From assembly GCA_031553225.1 (NCBI GenBank), contig JAVBLU010000047.1:1-46406 (forward strand): DNA of 46,406 nucleotides. The letters are read 5' to 3'. The position numbers were made by a program, and so were the translations under genes. How positions within the stretch are numbered: the stretch's first letter is position 1; the number at the start of each line of letters is the position of its first letter. This document shows positions 1-8,353 of the stretch, piece by piece. The stretch comes from JAVBLU01 sp031553225 (GTDB lineage: Bacteria; Bacillota; Clostridia; Christensenellales; UBA1750). The notes beneath the pieces are model-generated. The model worked only from the letters and a program-made list of their open reading frames with translations, did no database searches and had not been told where the DNA came from.

Positions 1-1416
1 GTGGTCCACTCCGAGTGCTTCGGGATGCGCGAGTGTAACTGGTGCGATGTCTCGTGGGACGAGCGCGTGTGTCCCGACCCGCGCGGCATGCTCGCGCGCG
101 CGCACGCCCGCGGGCTGCGCGTGTGCGTATGGATCAACCCCTACATCGCTCAGCGATCGCCGCTGTTTGCCGAAGGGGCGCGCATGGGTTATCTGCTCAA
201 GCGCAGGAAAGGCGACGTGTTTCAGTGGGATATATGGCAGTCCGGCATGGCGCTTGTGGACTTTAGCAATCCAGACGCGGCAGCCTGGTACCGCGGGAAG
301 CTGAAGGCGCTTCTCGATATGGGCGTTGATTGCTTTAAGACGGACTTTGGCGAGCGCATCCCCACGAACGTTTCGTACTTTGACGGTTCCGACCCGGAAG
401 CCATGCACAACTACTACGCGCATCTGTACAACCAATGCGTATTCGAGCTGCTGCAGGAGACGCGCGGGGCAGGGGAGGCCCTGGTGTTCGCGCGCAGCGC
501 CACGGCCGGAGGCCAGCGCTTTCCGGCGCACTGGGGCGGCGACTGCACGGCCACCTACGAGTCCATGGCCGAGACGCTGAGAGGCGGGCTGTCACTGGCC
601 CAGAGCGGGTTCGCCTTCTGGAGCCACGACATCTCCGGCTTTGAGACGACCGCCACCCCGGACATCTACAAGCGCTGGTGCGCGTTCGGGCTGCTGTCCA
701 CGCATTCGCGGCTGCACGGCTCCAAGACCTACCGCGTGCCATGGCTGTTCGACGAGGAAGCTTGCGACGTGCTGCGCTTCTTCGTACGCCAAAAGTGCCG
801 CCTGATGCCCTATCTATACGCACAGGCCGCCCTGGCGCACCGCTGCGGGCTGCCTGTGCTGCGGCCCATGATGATGGATTTCCCGGAGGATCCGCTGTGC
901 GACGGCCTGGACCTGCAGTACATGCTGGGTCCCTCCCTGCTTGTTGCGCCGGTGATGAACGACCAGAGCATAGGCGCGTGCTATCTGCCCGCGGGCGCGT
1001 GGACGCACCTGCTCAGCGGCGAGCAGGTGGCCGGCGGCCGCTACCTGTCGGCGCGCTACGATTATTTTTCGCTCCCGCTGTTCGTGCGGGAGAACACGCT
1101 TCTGCCGCTGGGCGCAAACGAGGAGCGCCCGGATTACGACTATGCGCAGGGACTTGAGCTGCGCCTCTTTGCCCTGCAAGACGGCTGCACGGCCGCCTGC
1201 GAGGTGCCAAACCTGCGCGGCGACACCGTTATGCGCATCCAGGCAAAGCGCGCGGGCCGCGTCGTTGAGATCGCATGCGATGGGGCGGAGGCGCTGCCGC
1301 CGCTCACCCTGGTCAACGTGGACGTTTTGCATGGCGTAAGCGGCGCCCGGGCGGAGAAAACGCCGCTCGGTCTGCGGCTCTTGGCCGAAGGGTGCAGCCT
1401 GCGCGCGGAGCTGTAG
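1..1416 (+). CDS. yicI: GH31 alpha-xylosidase (YicI-like), 5' end missing
   Basis: Glycoside hydrolase family 31 enzyme that releases alpha-linked xylose (or glucose) from oligosaccharides by a retaining mechanism, probably in the cytoplasm. The 471 visible residues are the C-terminal part of a protein that is usually about 770 residues, so the gene starts upstream of the window and the GTG at base 1 is not a credible start. The catalytic nucleophile is D115 in KTDFGERIP, and the acid/base is D181 in HWGGDCTATYESMAE. Both segments follow the YicI pattern closely, as does SGFAFWSHDISGFE just after. The last 130 or so residues form the beta-sandwich tail. A methyltransferase gene starts two bases after the stop, suggesting co-transcription. 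Substrate preference (xylosides rather than glucosides) is inferred from the YicI-like motifs. Confidence 0.93.
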   Translation: MVHSECFGMRECNWCDVSWDERVCPDPRGMLARAHARGLRVCVWINPYIAQRSPLFAEGARMGYLLKRRKGDVFQWDIWQSGMALVDFSNPDAAAWYRGKLKALLDMGVDCFKTDFGERIPTNVSYFDGSDPEAMHNYYAHLYNQCVFELLQETRGAGEALVFARSATAGGQRFPAHWGGDCTATYESMAETLRGGLSLAQSGFAFWSHDISGFETTATPDIYKRWCAFGLLSTHSRLHGSKTYRVPWLFDEEACDVLRFFVRQKCRLMPYLYAQAALAHRCGLPVLRPMMMDFPEDPLCDGLDLQYMLGPSLLVAPVMNDQSIGACYLPAGAWTHLLSGEQVAGGRYLSARYDYFSLPLFVRENTLLPLGANEERPDYDYAQGLELRLFALQDGCTAACEVPNLRGDTVMRIQAKRAGRVVEIACDGAEALPPLTLVNVDVLHGVSGARAEKTPLGLRLLAEGCSLRAEL

Positions 1417-1418
1417 CC

Positions 1419-2036
1419 ATGGGCGGAACCAGGTTCGACAAGGCAGCCCCGGGCTGGGACACCGAGCGCCGCGCGGCGCGCGCACACGCCGTCGCGCTTC
1501 AGATGCGCGCCGCGATACCTCCGGGCGGGTCGGGCATGGAATACGGCTGCGGCACGGGCCTGGTCGGATTGTCGCTGAGCGACCACTTTTCCAGCCTTCT
1601 GCTGATGGACGCCTCGCCCGGCATGATTGAGGCGGCGCGCGGCAAGCTTGGCCAGCCGCAATATGCGCACGTGCGCGCCTGTGTGGGCGACCTGATGGCC
1701 GGGTACCGGCCGGCCGAGTGTTACGATGCGATCATTCACGCCATGGTGCTCCACCATATTCGCGATACCGCGGGCGCGTTGGCCGCCCTGCATGCGCTGC
1801 TCTCGCCCGGCGGGACGCTCTGCTTTGCCGACATCGACGAGGAGGACGGCAGCTTCCATGCCGACGACCCGGCCTTCGACGGACACAACGGCTTTCGTCA
1901 ACCTGCCCTGCGGGCGCTGATGCGGGAGCAGATGTTTGTGAACGTGCGCTCGCACACCTTTTACCGCGATATACGCATGGCGGCCGGACGCGAGGCGCCC
2001 TACAGCCTGTTTCTGATGACCGGCAGCAAGGCGTAG
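1419..2036 (+). CDS. Class I SAM-dependent methyltransferase
   Basis: A 205-residue Rossmann-fold methyltransferase. Motif I (MEYGCGTGLVG, about residues 40-50) binds S-adenosylmethionine. A second acidic segment (LLLMDASPGMIE) fits the ribose-binding strand, and YDAIIHAMVLHHI fits the post-I/motif II region of the ubiE/methyltransferase type 11-12 group. The ATG at 1419 was chosen because GGAG lies 8 bases upstream and motif I then sits near residue 40, as usual; a longer in-frame reading from 1275 would overlap the GH31 gene. The substrate cannot be told from the sequence. It follows the GH31 gene by two bases and is followed by a strong terminator. Confidence 0.85.
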   Translation: MGGTRFDKAAPGWDTERRAARAHAVALQMRAAIPPGGSGMEYGCGTGLVGLSLSDHFSSLLLMDASPGMIEAARGKLGQPQYAHVRACVGDLMAGYRPAECYDAIIHAMVLHHIRDTAGALAALHALLSPGGTLCFADIDEEDGSFHADDPAFDGHNGFRQPALRALMREQMFVNVRSHTFYRDIRMAAGREAPYSLFLMTGSKA

Positions 2037-2070
2037 CATAGCGCGGGGTGCCCAACCAACTCGTCACCGA

Positions 2071-2107
2071 AAAAGCGTTCGGACGGCAGCTCGCCGTCCG
2101 AACGCTT
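2071..2107 (-). terminator. Intrinsic terminator between convergent genes
   Basis: A perfect 15-bp stem (2073-2087 with 2093-2107) closes a 5-base loop. On the minus strand it is followed by a run of five T, making it a standard rho-independent terminator for murC. On the plus strand the stem alone may also end the GH31-methyltransferase transcript. Confidence 0.88.
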
Positions 2108-2123
2108 CTGCGCGCGGGCGCGG

Positions 2124-3503
2124 TTATTCGGCGAGCATCTCGTTCAGGCGGTCGATGTCCCCGCACCCAAGCGTGAGCACCACGTCGCCGTCAGACCAGT
2201 GGCTGGTCAGGTATTTGCGCGCGTCCTCGAAGGTAGCGCAGTAGGTGGTGCGGATTCCGCGGCCTGCAAAGTCCGCCACGAGCTGCGTGGCGTGGATGTC
2301 CCCCGGGTCCTTCTCGTTGCGGGCGAAGATGTCGGTGATGATCACCTCATCGGCGGGGAGGAATGCGGGCGCAAAATCGTAAAACAGCGCTTTTGTGCGC
2401 GAATAGGTATGCGGCTGCAGCACGCACCAGAACTTGTGGTGCGGTATGCGCTTGGCCAAAGGCACCACCGTGCTGAATTCGTTGGGGTTGTGCCCGTAGT
2501 CGTGGTACAGCTTCACGCCGCTGACAACGCCCGTCAGCTCAAAGCGGCGATGCACGCCGGAAAACAGCGCCAGCGCCTCGCGCACCTCCTCAAGGGGCAG
2601 ACCGCAGGCGATGGCCACCGAGATGACGGCCAGAGCATTGCGCGCGTTGTGTTCGCCCGGTACGCGCATCTTGATGGGGAACAGGTCGCGCCCGTGGTGC
2701 TGTACGGTCATGGAGGCATAGCCCAGATCGTCCAGCTCAAGGCCTTGGCATGTCACGTCGTTGTGGGGAAGGAAGCCGTACGTGATGCTCTGGCAGGCGG
2801 CGTTCTTCAGCACGCGCAGCACGCGCGGGTCGTCGCCGTCGCCGATGCCATACCCGCCCGGGCGCACGCGCGCCACAAAAGCAGCGAAGGCCGCCTCGAT
2901 ATTGTCGATGGTTTTGTAGTAGTCCAGGTGGTCGCCGTCGATGTTGAGCACGATGGCGATCCAGGGCGTCAGCTTAAGAAAAGAGCCGGCGAACTCACAG
3001 GCCTCGGTGATGAAGTGCTCGCCCTTCCCGGGCCGGACGCTTCCGCCCAGCAGGGGCAGCACGCCGCCGATGTGCACGGTTGGATCGGCGTTCGCGCCCA
3101 GGAAGGCCTGAGCAAGCATGGCCGTCACCGTGGACTTGCCATGCGTTCCGGCGACGGCGATGGTCTTTTCGTACTCGTCGGTCAGCTGGCCGAGCAGGTC
3201 GGCGCGCTCCATCTCGGGTATGCCCAGGGCGCGGCCGCGCACGCGCTCCACATTGTCTTCGGGGATGGCGGCCGTGTATACGATCAGATCGGCTCCATCT
3301 ACGCTGTGGGCCTGGTGGCCGACGGTGACAGGGATGCCCTCCCGGCTCAGCTCGTCGGTCTTGTGCGAACGCGCGCGGTCGGAGCCGCGCACAGTAAAGC
3401 CGCGGTGAACCAAAAGCTTGGCCAGGCCGCTCATGGAGGAACCGCCGATGCCGATCATGTGCACGGCCATGTTCTGGTAATCCCGAATATGAGGCGAAGA
3501 CAT
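2124..3503 (-). CDS. murC: UDP-N-acetylmuramate--L-alanine ligase
   Basis: MurC adds L-alanine to UDP-MurNAc with ATP, the first amino-acid step of the peptidoglycan stem peptide, in the cytoplasm. The 459 residues are full length for the family. The N-terminal Rossmann glycine-rich segment GIGGSSMSG lies at about 18-26, the Mur ligase P-loop GTHGKST at 119-125, and the conserved HNARNALA and DYGHNPNE segments follow in the central and C-terminal domains. Start at 3503 has a GGGTGAG ribosome-binding site. It is transcribed alone, divergently from purR, and ends at the terminator at 2071-2107. Confidence 0.97.
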   Translation of the reverse strand: MSSPHIRDYQNMAVHMIGIGGSSMSGLAKLLVHRGFTVRGSDRARSHKTDELSREGIPVTVGHQAHSVDGADLIVYTAAIPEDNVERVRGRALGIPEMERADLLGQLTDEYEKTIAVAGTHGKSTVTAMLAQAFLGANADPTVHIGGVLPLLGGSVRPGKGEHFITEACEFAGSFLKLTPWIAIVLNIDGDHLDYYKTIDNIEAAFAAFVARVRPGGYGIGDGDDPRVLRVLKNAACQSITYGFLPHNDVTCQGLELDDLGYASMTVQHHGRDLFPIKMRVPGEHNARNALAVISVAIACGLPLEEVREALALFSGVHRRFELTGVVSGVKLYHDYGHNPNEFSTVVPLAKRIPHHKFWCVLQPHTYSRTKALFYDFAPAFLPADEVIITDIFARNEKDPGDIHATQLVADFAGRGIRTTYCATFEDARKYLTSHWSDGDVVLTLGCGDIDRLNEMLAE

Positions 3504-3526
3504 ACGCTCACCCTTTCCATTTCCAT

Positions 3527-3556
3527 ATTATACGACGGATGGCTTATCCCAAGCAA
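3527..3556 (-). promoter_or_regulatory. Putative murC promoter
   Basis: A minus-strand TATAAT (3527-3532) lies about 23 bases upstream of the murC start. A weak -35 candidate, TTGCTT (3551-3556), stands 18 bases further up. Only the -10 box is convincing. Confidence 0.5.
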
Positions 3557-3572
3557 TTCCCCGGAAAAAAAA

Positions 3573-3616
3573 GATAGCGAACATTCAAATCGTTTGCTAT
3601 AATAGTGTTCGTGATA
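3573..3616 (+). promoter_or_regulatory. purR promoter with two inverted PurBox-like sites
   Basis: An extended -10 (TGC TATAAT; TATAAT at 3598-3603) precedes purR. Two sites around a CGAAC core face each other: 3573-3585 on the plus strand (11 of 13 positions match the Gram-positive PurBox AWWWCCGAACWWT) and 3604-3616 on the minus strand (9 of 13). They are 18 bases apart, close to the 16-17 base spacing reported for Bacillus PurR operators, with the -10 box between them. Binding would cover the promoter, so negative autoregulation is the likely reading. That is inference. Confidence 0.6.
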
Positions 3617-3630
3617 GGGGAGAGGTATGA

Positions 3631-4476
3631 ATGGAACGAATCAAGCGCAACGAGCGCGTGGCGGCCATGGCGCGCATTCTGTCCGCCGCGCCGAGCCGCA
3701 TCTACACACTCGGAACATTTTGCCAAATGTTCGACGCCGCCAAATCCACCATCTCCGAGGATGTGGAGCTGCTCCGCCAGGTCTTCCGGCAGTTCGACCT
3801 GGGCGACATCGACTCCGTGGCCGGGGCCGCAGGCGGAGTAAAGTTTGTTCCGCGCACGCACATGGACAAGGCGCTGGCCTTCGTGCAGGAGGTGTGCAAC
3901 CAGCTCTCCGATCCTTCACGCATTCTGCCCGGCGGCATGTTCTACATGCAGGACCTATTGAGTATGCCCGATACCGTGGAGCGCCTAGGAACTCTTCTGG
4001 CGTTGCCCTTCGTGCGCAACGAGCCGGACTTTGTGCTCACCGTGGAAACCAAGGGGATTACCGTGGCCATGATGGCCGCGCGGGCACTGCGCGTGCCCCT
4101 GGTCATCGCCCGGCGCGACTTTAAGGCCTTTGAAGGGCCAATTGTCACGATCAACTACCTGTCCGGCTCCACCGGCCGCATGCAAACCATGTCCCTGGCG
4201 CGCCGTGCTGTGAAAGAGGGACAAAAGGCCCTGATCGTGGACGACTTTATGAAGGCGGGCGGAACGCTGCGCGGCATGACCGACATCATGCGCGAGTTTT
4301 GCATCACCGTGGTGGGTACGGCCGTGCTTATCAGTACGAAAACGCCCGAGAAGAAGCGCGTGGAGAACGTGCGCTCCTTAATCGTGCTGGGCGATTTGGA
4401 CGAGGACCGCGGAAGCGTGGACGTATCGCCCGCGCCATGGCTTGTGTCCGCCGCGCAGAACGCCCAAAGGGAATAA
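3631..4476 (+). CDS. purR: Pur operon repressor PurR
   Basis: Gram-positive purine repressor, which binds PurBox DNA and releases it when PRPP binds its phosphoribosyltransferase-like domain. The 281-residue protein has an N-terminal winged helix (about residues 1-75, with KSTISEDVELL) and a PRT-fold domain with the PRPP loop ALIVDDFMKAGGT at 200-212. The ATG at 3631 follows GGGGAGAGG by about six bases; the ATG four bases earlier is out of frame. It is transcribed away from murC and is followed by a terminator that overlaps the next gene. The PurBox-like pair in its own promoter suggests autoregulation. Confidence 0.95.
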   Translation: MERIKRNERVAAMARILSAAPSRIYTLGTFCQMFDAAKSTISEDVELLRQVFRQFDLGDIDSVAGAAGGVKFVPRTHMDKALAFVQEVCNQLSDPSRILPGGMFYMQDLLSMPDTVERLGTLLALPFVRNEPDFVLTVETKGITVAMMAARALRVPLVIARRDFKAFEGPIVTINYLSGSTGRMQTMSLARRAVKEGQKALIVDDFMKAGGTLRGMTDIMREFCITVVGTAVLISTKTPEKKRVENVRSLIVLGDLDEDRGSVDVSPAPWLVSAAQNAQRE

Positions 4477-4512
4477 TCGCCCCCCCGGCATGTTGCGCGC
4501 CCTTTACGCATA

Positions 4513-4549
4513 GCCATGCCTTGGGTGATTGAAGGCATGGCCTTTTTTT
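4513..4549 (+). terminator. Rho-independent terminator overlapping the next start codon
   Basis: A perfect 10-bp stem (4513-4522 with 4532-4541), 9-base loop and seven-T tract (4543-4549) form a standard terminator after purR. The loop holds GGTGAT (4524-4529), a good Shine-Dalgarno match, and the 3' arm holds the ATG at 4537 of the symporter gene. The same bases therefore appear to serve as terminator and as translation initiation region. Confidence 0.85.
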
Positions 4550-5865
4550 CCGATGCGCTCGCGGCCGCGAACGGCCTGCTGTGGGGCCCTGGCATGTTGG
4601 TCGTGCTCGCGGGCACGGGGCTATATTTGACGCTGCGGCTGCGGTTCTTGCAGGTGCGCCGTTTTCCCGCGGCCGTGCGCCGCCTTCTTCGCAAGGATGC
4701 GCACTGCCAGGGCGAGGCTGGCATCACGCCCTTTCAGGCGCTAACCACGGCGCTTTCCGGAACACTGGGCACCGGATCGGTGGCAGGCGTGGCCACGGCC
4801 GTCACCCTGGGTGGGCCGGGCGCGCTCGTGTGGATGGCAGTCTCGGCGCTTCTGGGCATGGCAACCAAGTACGCCGAGATCACCCTGGCCGTGCACTTCC
4901 GCAGGAAAGACGCCGACGGGCGCTACCTTGGCGGGGCCATGGTGACGCTGGAGCGCGGGCTGCATATGCCCCGCATGGGCAAGGCGTATGCGCTGCTCGG
5001 GCTGCTCGCATCCTTCGGGGTAGGCAACATCGCCCAGGCGAACACCCTAGCCTCGGTGGTGCACAGCGCTACAGGCGCGCCCAGCCTGCTTGTTGGCATG
5101 TGCGCGGCGGCGCTGGCGGGGGCGGTCATCATGGGCGGCGTATCGCGCATCGCGCGCGTAACGGCGCGCGTGGTGCCGGTAATGGCTGGGCTGTACCTGC
5201 TCGCCTGCGCGTGCGCGCTGTTTCTGCTGCGCGACAGGCTTCCCGGGGCGATCGGCCAAATCCTGCAGGCAAGCGTGGGGCTACCCGCCGCCGCAGGCGG
5301 CGCGGCGGGCGCTGGCGTGCGCGCCGCCATGCGCTTCGGCGTGTCGCGCGGCGTGTTCTCCAACGAGGCGGGCATGGGCTCGGCTGCCATGGCGCACGCC
5401 TCGGCGCAGGCGCGGCATCCGGCGGACCAAGGCCTTTGGGGCTTGCTCGAGGTGGCCATCGACACGCTGCTCGTGTGCATGCTCTCCGGCCTCATCGTGG
5501 TAGCCGCCGCGCCGGCAGGGAATGCTACGGGCGCAGCGCTGTGCGCGCTGGCCTTCCGTGAAGCGCTCGGCCCGGCCGGCGCCCTCGTGGTGAGCGGCGC
5601 GCTGACCACCTTCGCTTTTGCCACGTTCCTTGGCTGGTCGCACTACGGCGCACAGTGTCTTTCGTATCTGGGCGGCCGCAGGCTGCTGCCTGCCTACCGC
5701 CTTTTGTTCGTGCTGCTCATCGTCGCAGGCGCGTCCATGAGCCTGGAGCTCGCCTGGGCGGTGTCCGACGCCTTCAACGCCCTGATGATTCTGCCCAACG
5801 TCGTGTCGCTCGTGCTGCTCAGCCCGCTGCTCGTGCGCCTGACGGCGCAAAGGGGGATAGCCTGA
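4537..5865 (+). CDS. AGCS family alanine/glycine:sodium symporter
   Basis: A 442-residue multi-pass membrane protein of the alanine/glycine:cation symporter family (AlsT/DagA type), importing small neutral amino acids with Na+. Family signatures include NGLLWGPGMLVVLAGTGLYL at the N-terminus, the segment ALSGTLGTGSVAGVATA, and FSNEAGMGSAAMAHA in the middle. The start at 4537 fits the family N-terminus and has GGTGAT seven bases upstream. The earlier in-frame ATG at 4516 has no ribosome-binding site and would put the 5' arm of the terminator hairpin into the coding sequence. The gene must be expressed by readthrough of that terminator or from a promoter I cannot identify. Confidence 0.9.
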   Translation: MAFFSDALAAANGLLWGPGMLVVLAGTGLYLTLRLRFLQVRRFPAAVRRLLRKDAHCQGEAGITPFQALTTALSGTLGTGSVAGVATAVTLGGPGALVWMAVSALLGMATKYAEITLAVHFRRKDADGRYLGGAMVTLERGLHMPRMGKAYALLGLLASFGVGNIAQANTLASVVHSATGAPSLLVGMCAAALAGAVIMGGVSRIARVTARVVPVMAGLYLLACACALFLLRDRLPGAIGQILQASVGLPAAAGGAAGAGVRAAMRFGVSRGVFSNEAGMGSAAMAHASAQARHPADQGLWGLLEVAIDTLLVCMLSGLIVVAAAPAGNATGAALCALAFREALGPAGALVVSGALTTFAFATFLGWSHYGAQCLSYLGGRRLLPAYRLLFVLLIVAGASMSLELAWAVSDAFNALMILPNVVSLVLLSPLLVRLTAQRGIA

Positions 5866-5923
5866 CGACGATCAGCCGGCCCGGTCCCCTGCCGAAACAG
5901 GTGGCCGATGAGCCGGCAGAAAT

Positions 5924-5968
5924 GCGGACCGCAGACGAAGCCCGCGCATTGGGCTGTCTGCGGTCCGC
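5924..5968. terminator. Stem-loop between convergent genes
   Basis: A perfect 13-bp outer stem (5924-5936 with 5956-5968) encloses an inner 5-bp stem (5939-5943 with 5951-5955) after a two-base bulge. It lies between the convergent symporter and DUF4886 genes. There is no clear T-run on either strand, so it may be a weak bidirectional terminator or a transcript-end stabiliser. Confidence 0.6.
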
Positions 5969-6014
5969 TTGCATCGCGCTGGCGTACCCGTTGCCGCGCG
6001 TGGCCTTACGCGCA

Positions 6015-6788
6015 TCAGGCGCGCTGCATGCCGCCGGATTCGTAAACGACCCTTCGCACCGTGCGCCGAATGAGGTCGAGGGCATCTGGGTCAGGCGGCG
6101 CGCCCTCCGCGGCGGGAACGTAGGTGCTGCGCAGGATGTCGCCGCGCAGCATGCAGGCGTACCAGGTGGCGGCGGCCGCAAAACGGCCGTACGGAATATC
6201 CAGGTGGTGGCCGTCGCGGCAGAGCGAGCGGCCGCCGTGCGCGCAGTCAAAAAAGGGCTCGTCTCTCAGCGCCTGAATCACGTCGCCGCATGGAAGGAGC
6301 GGCAGCCCGAGGTCACGCGCGGCGGCCTCATAGGCGGCCTTCAGCCTCCTGTACATCTCCGCCTGGTCGCGCCCGTAGCGGGTGAAGGCGGCGTGCGGGC
6401 TGTCGAGCTCATACGCCCATGTCTGGTGGATGTAGAACGACGCGCCGGGAGCACGCTCCTGCGCATAGGCGTACAGATCGCTTATATAGGGATAGTAGGT
6501 GGGCAAATCTCCGCTGTCCGGGCTGGCCTGCTGCAGGGTGACAAAATCCCAGGGGCCGTCCGCAAGCGTCTGCGGCAGGCCGACGATCCGCCCGGTGGAG
6601 GCGCCGTTCACCTGCAAGTCGTACTCAGCAATCCCGGCCTGCAGGTTGTGCCAGTGCCGCTGCAGCGAGCAGCCGCCGATGAACAAATTTACCGTCTCAA
6701 CGTGCGTGCCGCCCGCGGCCGCCATCCGGTGCAGGTAAGCCATGGCGTCCTGCGCAAAGCTGTTGCCGATGGCGAGCACGCGGACCAT
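6015..6788 (-). CDS. DUF4886 domain protein, SGNH-hydrolase-like
   Basis: A 257-residue protein resembling the DUF4886 family, which shares the SGNH/GDSL hydrolase layout. The N-terminal VLAIGNSFAQD gives the putative block I serine, and the C-terminal CRDGHHLDIPYG gives candidate Asp/His catalytic residues. No signal peptide is visible, so it is probably cytoplasmic. The ATG at 6788 was chosen because GGAGGT ends 8 bases upstream; a TTG two codons earlier sits too close to that site. It lies 43 bases after the CNNM/CBS gene on the same strand and may be co-transcribed. The true substrate is unknown; a carbohydrate esterase or lipase-like role is only a family-level guess. Confidence 0.75.
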   Translation of the reverse strand: MVRVLAIGNSFAQDAMAYLHRMAAAGGTHVETVNLFIGGCSLQRHWHNLQAGIAEYDLQVNGASTGRIVGLPQTLADGPWDFVTLQQASPDSGDLPTYYPYISDLYAYAQERAPGASFYIHQTWAYELDSPHAAFTRYGRDQAEMYRRLKAAYEAAARDLGLPLLPCGDVIQALRDEPFFDCAHGGRSLCRDGHHLDIPYGRFAAAATWYACMLRGDILRSTYVPAAEGAPPDPDALDLIRRTVRRVVYESGGMQRA

Positions 6789-6831
6789 GAACAATGACCT
6801 CCCTATACGCTGCGCCGAAACAGGCGGTCTC

Positions 6832-8145
6832 TTATGACGAACGGCATACCTTGGCCCATTCCACGCGCCTATCGGCCACTTCCTCCACCTGAATCTGCAG
6901 GCCGAACGCCTCGATAAGGGGGCTCGTGCCGTCCTCGGGAATCATATTGAGCTGCGAGTAGATCAGCCCGCCCAGCGTGTCGTATTCGTCCACGGGCAGC
7001 GCTACGCCCAGCGTTTCGCTCACCTCGTCCAGGGCGGCCGTACCGCGTATGCGGTAGGTCCCCTCGTCCAGCTTCTCGATGTCGCGCTCCTCCTGGTCAT
7101 ACTCGTCGTAAATGGAGCCGACGATCTCCTCCAGTAGGTCCTCCATCGTCACCAGGCCGCTCGTGCCGCCGTATTCGTCCACAACGATGGCCATGTGCGT
7201 CTTGCGGCGCTTCATCTCATGAAACAAAACGTCCGTGGCGACGGATTCCGGCACAAAGTACGCCGGCCGCACCAGCTCGCGCAAGGGGGTGGGCGCGTCG
7301 CCCTGGTTATACAGCCCTGCGAGCAGGTCGCGCACGTGCACAACGCCGATGATGTCGTCCAGGCTATCGCCGTACACCGGAAAGCGCGATTTGCCCGACT
7401 GCAGCACTGTGGAGCGCAGCGTGTCCACGTCCTCGTCCACCCACAGGGCCTGCATGTCCGTTCGGTGCGTCATCACGTCGGAGGCCACCATGTTGTTGAA
7501 CTCGAACACGTTTTGGATCATGCGCTTCTCTTCCTCGCCGATGTTGCCGCTCTCCTCGCCGATGTCCACCATCATGCGGATCTCTTCCTCGGTCACCTCC
7601 TCGTCCTTGTCCTCCGGGTCGATGCCCAGCAGGCGCAAGAGGCCGTTTGTGGAGGCGGTAAGCAGCCATACGATGGGCCGCACGACGCCGGCAAAAAAGC
7701 TGATGACGCCCGCGATGGACAGGGCGATGCGCTCGGCGTGCTTCATAGCGATGCGCTTGGGCACCAGCTCGCCCAGAATGAGCGTGAAGTACGACAGGAT
7801 GACGGTGATAAGGAGGATGGCGATGGTGTTGAGCGTGGCCGGGTTCACCTGCATGCCCCGGGCAATGCAGAAGGCCACCAACCGCCCGGCGAAGTTGTCC
7901 GCCGCAAAAGCGCTGCCCAGGAACCCGGCCAGCGTTATGCCAATCTGGATGGTTGCCAAAAAGGAGGCAGGCGCGTCTGTAAGGCGTTTTAGCCGCAGCG
8001 CACGCTTGTCTCCCGATTCCGCCTGATGGGCGAGTTTGTTATCGTTTACAGAGATGACCGCGATCTCGGTCATGGCAAAAAAGGCGTTAAGCAGAATGAG
8101 CGCCATCTGAAGAACAAGTTGCCCTAGTAACGGGTCGTCCGACAA
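6832..8145 (-). CDS. CNNM/CBS-domain membrane protein (hemolysin C-like)
   Basis: A 437-residue protein with an N-terminal DUF21/CNNM membrane domain (several hydrophobic segments within about residues 5-175), a paired CBS module (about 195-340, with VVDEYGGTSGLVTMEDLLEEIVG) and a C-terminal CorC_HlyC domain. The family is linked to Mg2+ or other cation homeostasis; the hemolysin name is historical. The most likely start is TTG at 8145, six bases after GGGAGGA. An upstream TTG at 8160 would put the ribosome-binding site inside the coding region. A minus-strand TATAAT lies about 30 bases upstream. Confidence 0.9.
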   Translation of the reverse strand: MSDDPLLGQLVLQMALILLNAFFAMTEIAVISVNDNKLAHQAESGDKRALRLKRLTDAPASFLATIQIGITLAGFLGSAFAADNFAGRLVAFCIARGMQVNPATLNTIAILLITVILSYFTLILGELVPKRIAMKHAERIALSIAGVISFFAGVVRPIVWLLTASTNGLLRLLGIDPEDKDEEVTEEEIRMMVDIGEESGNIGEEEKRMIQNVFEFNNMVASDVMTHRTDMQALWVDEDVDTLRSTVLQSGKSRFPVYGDSLDDIIGVVHVRDLLAGLYNQGDAPTPLRELVRPAYFVPESVATDVLFHEMKRRKTHMAIVVDEYGGTSGLVTMEDLLEEIVGSIYDEYDQEERDIEKLDEGTYRIRGTAALDEVSETLGVALPVDEYDTLGGLIYSQLNMIPEDGTSPLIEAFGLQIQVEEVADRRVEWAKVCRSS

Positions 8146-8176
8146 AATGAGTCCTCCCAATGTGTGTTTTACTTCA

Positions 8177-8182
8177 TCATTA
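8177..8182 (-). promoter_or_regulatory. Extended -10 box for the CNNM/CBS gene
   Basis: On the minus strand TGA TATAAT forms an extended -10 about 32 bases upstream of the TTG start. No good -35 box is visible. Confidence 0.5.
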
Positions 8183-8292
8183 TATCACAAACAAGCAAAA
8201 AATACAGCCTTTCCTGGGCATGTCAGGCAAATAACTTCGCGTGCGGTCGGGATCTTTTTTCGCCGGTCGTGGAAGGGACGCTTCTTTCTTGC

Positions 8293-8321
8293 TTGCCTTT
8301 AACGGGAAAAATGGGTACAAT
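8293..8321 (+). promoter_or_regulatory. frr operon promoter
   Basis: TTGCCT (8293-8298) and TACAAT (8316-8321) are 17 bases apart, placing a transcription start near 8328, just upstream of frr. This suggests frr has its own promoter here rather than depending on pyrH readthrough; pyrH, usually its upstream neighbour, is absent. Confidence 0.6.
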
Positions 8322-8353
8322 GACGAGTAATGAATCATGAGGAGGTGTCCGTC

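Noticed and set aside
2199..3602. 467-codon open frame antisense to murC
   Set aside because: Has no ribosome-binding site or recognisable family; long antisense frames are expected in GC-rich coding DNA, and murC is certain.
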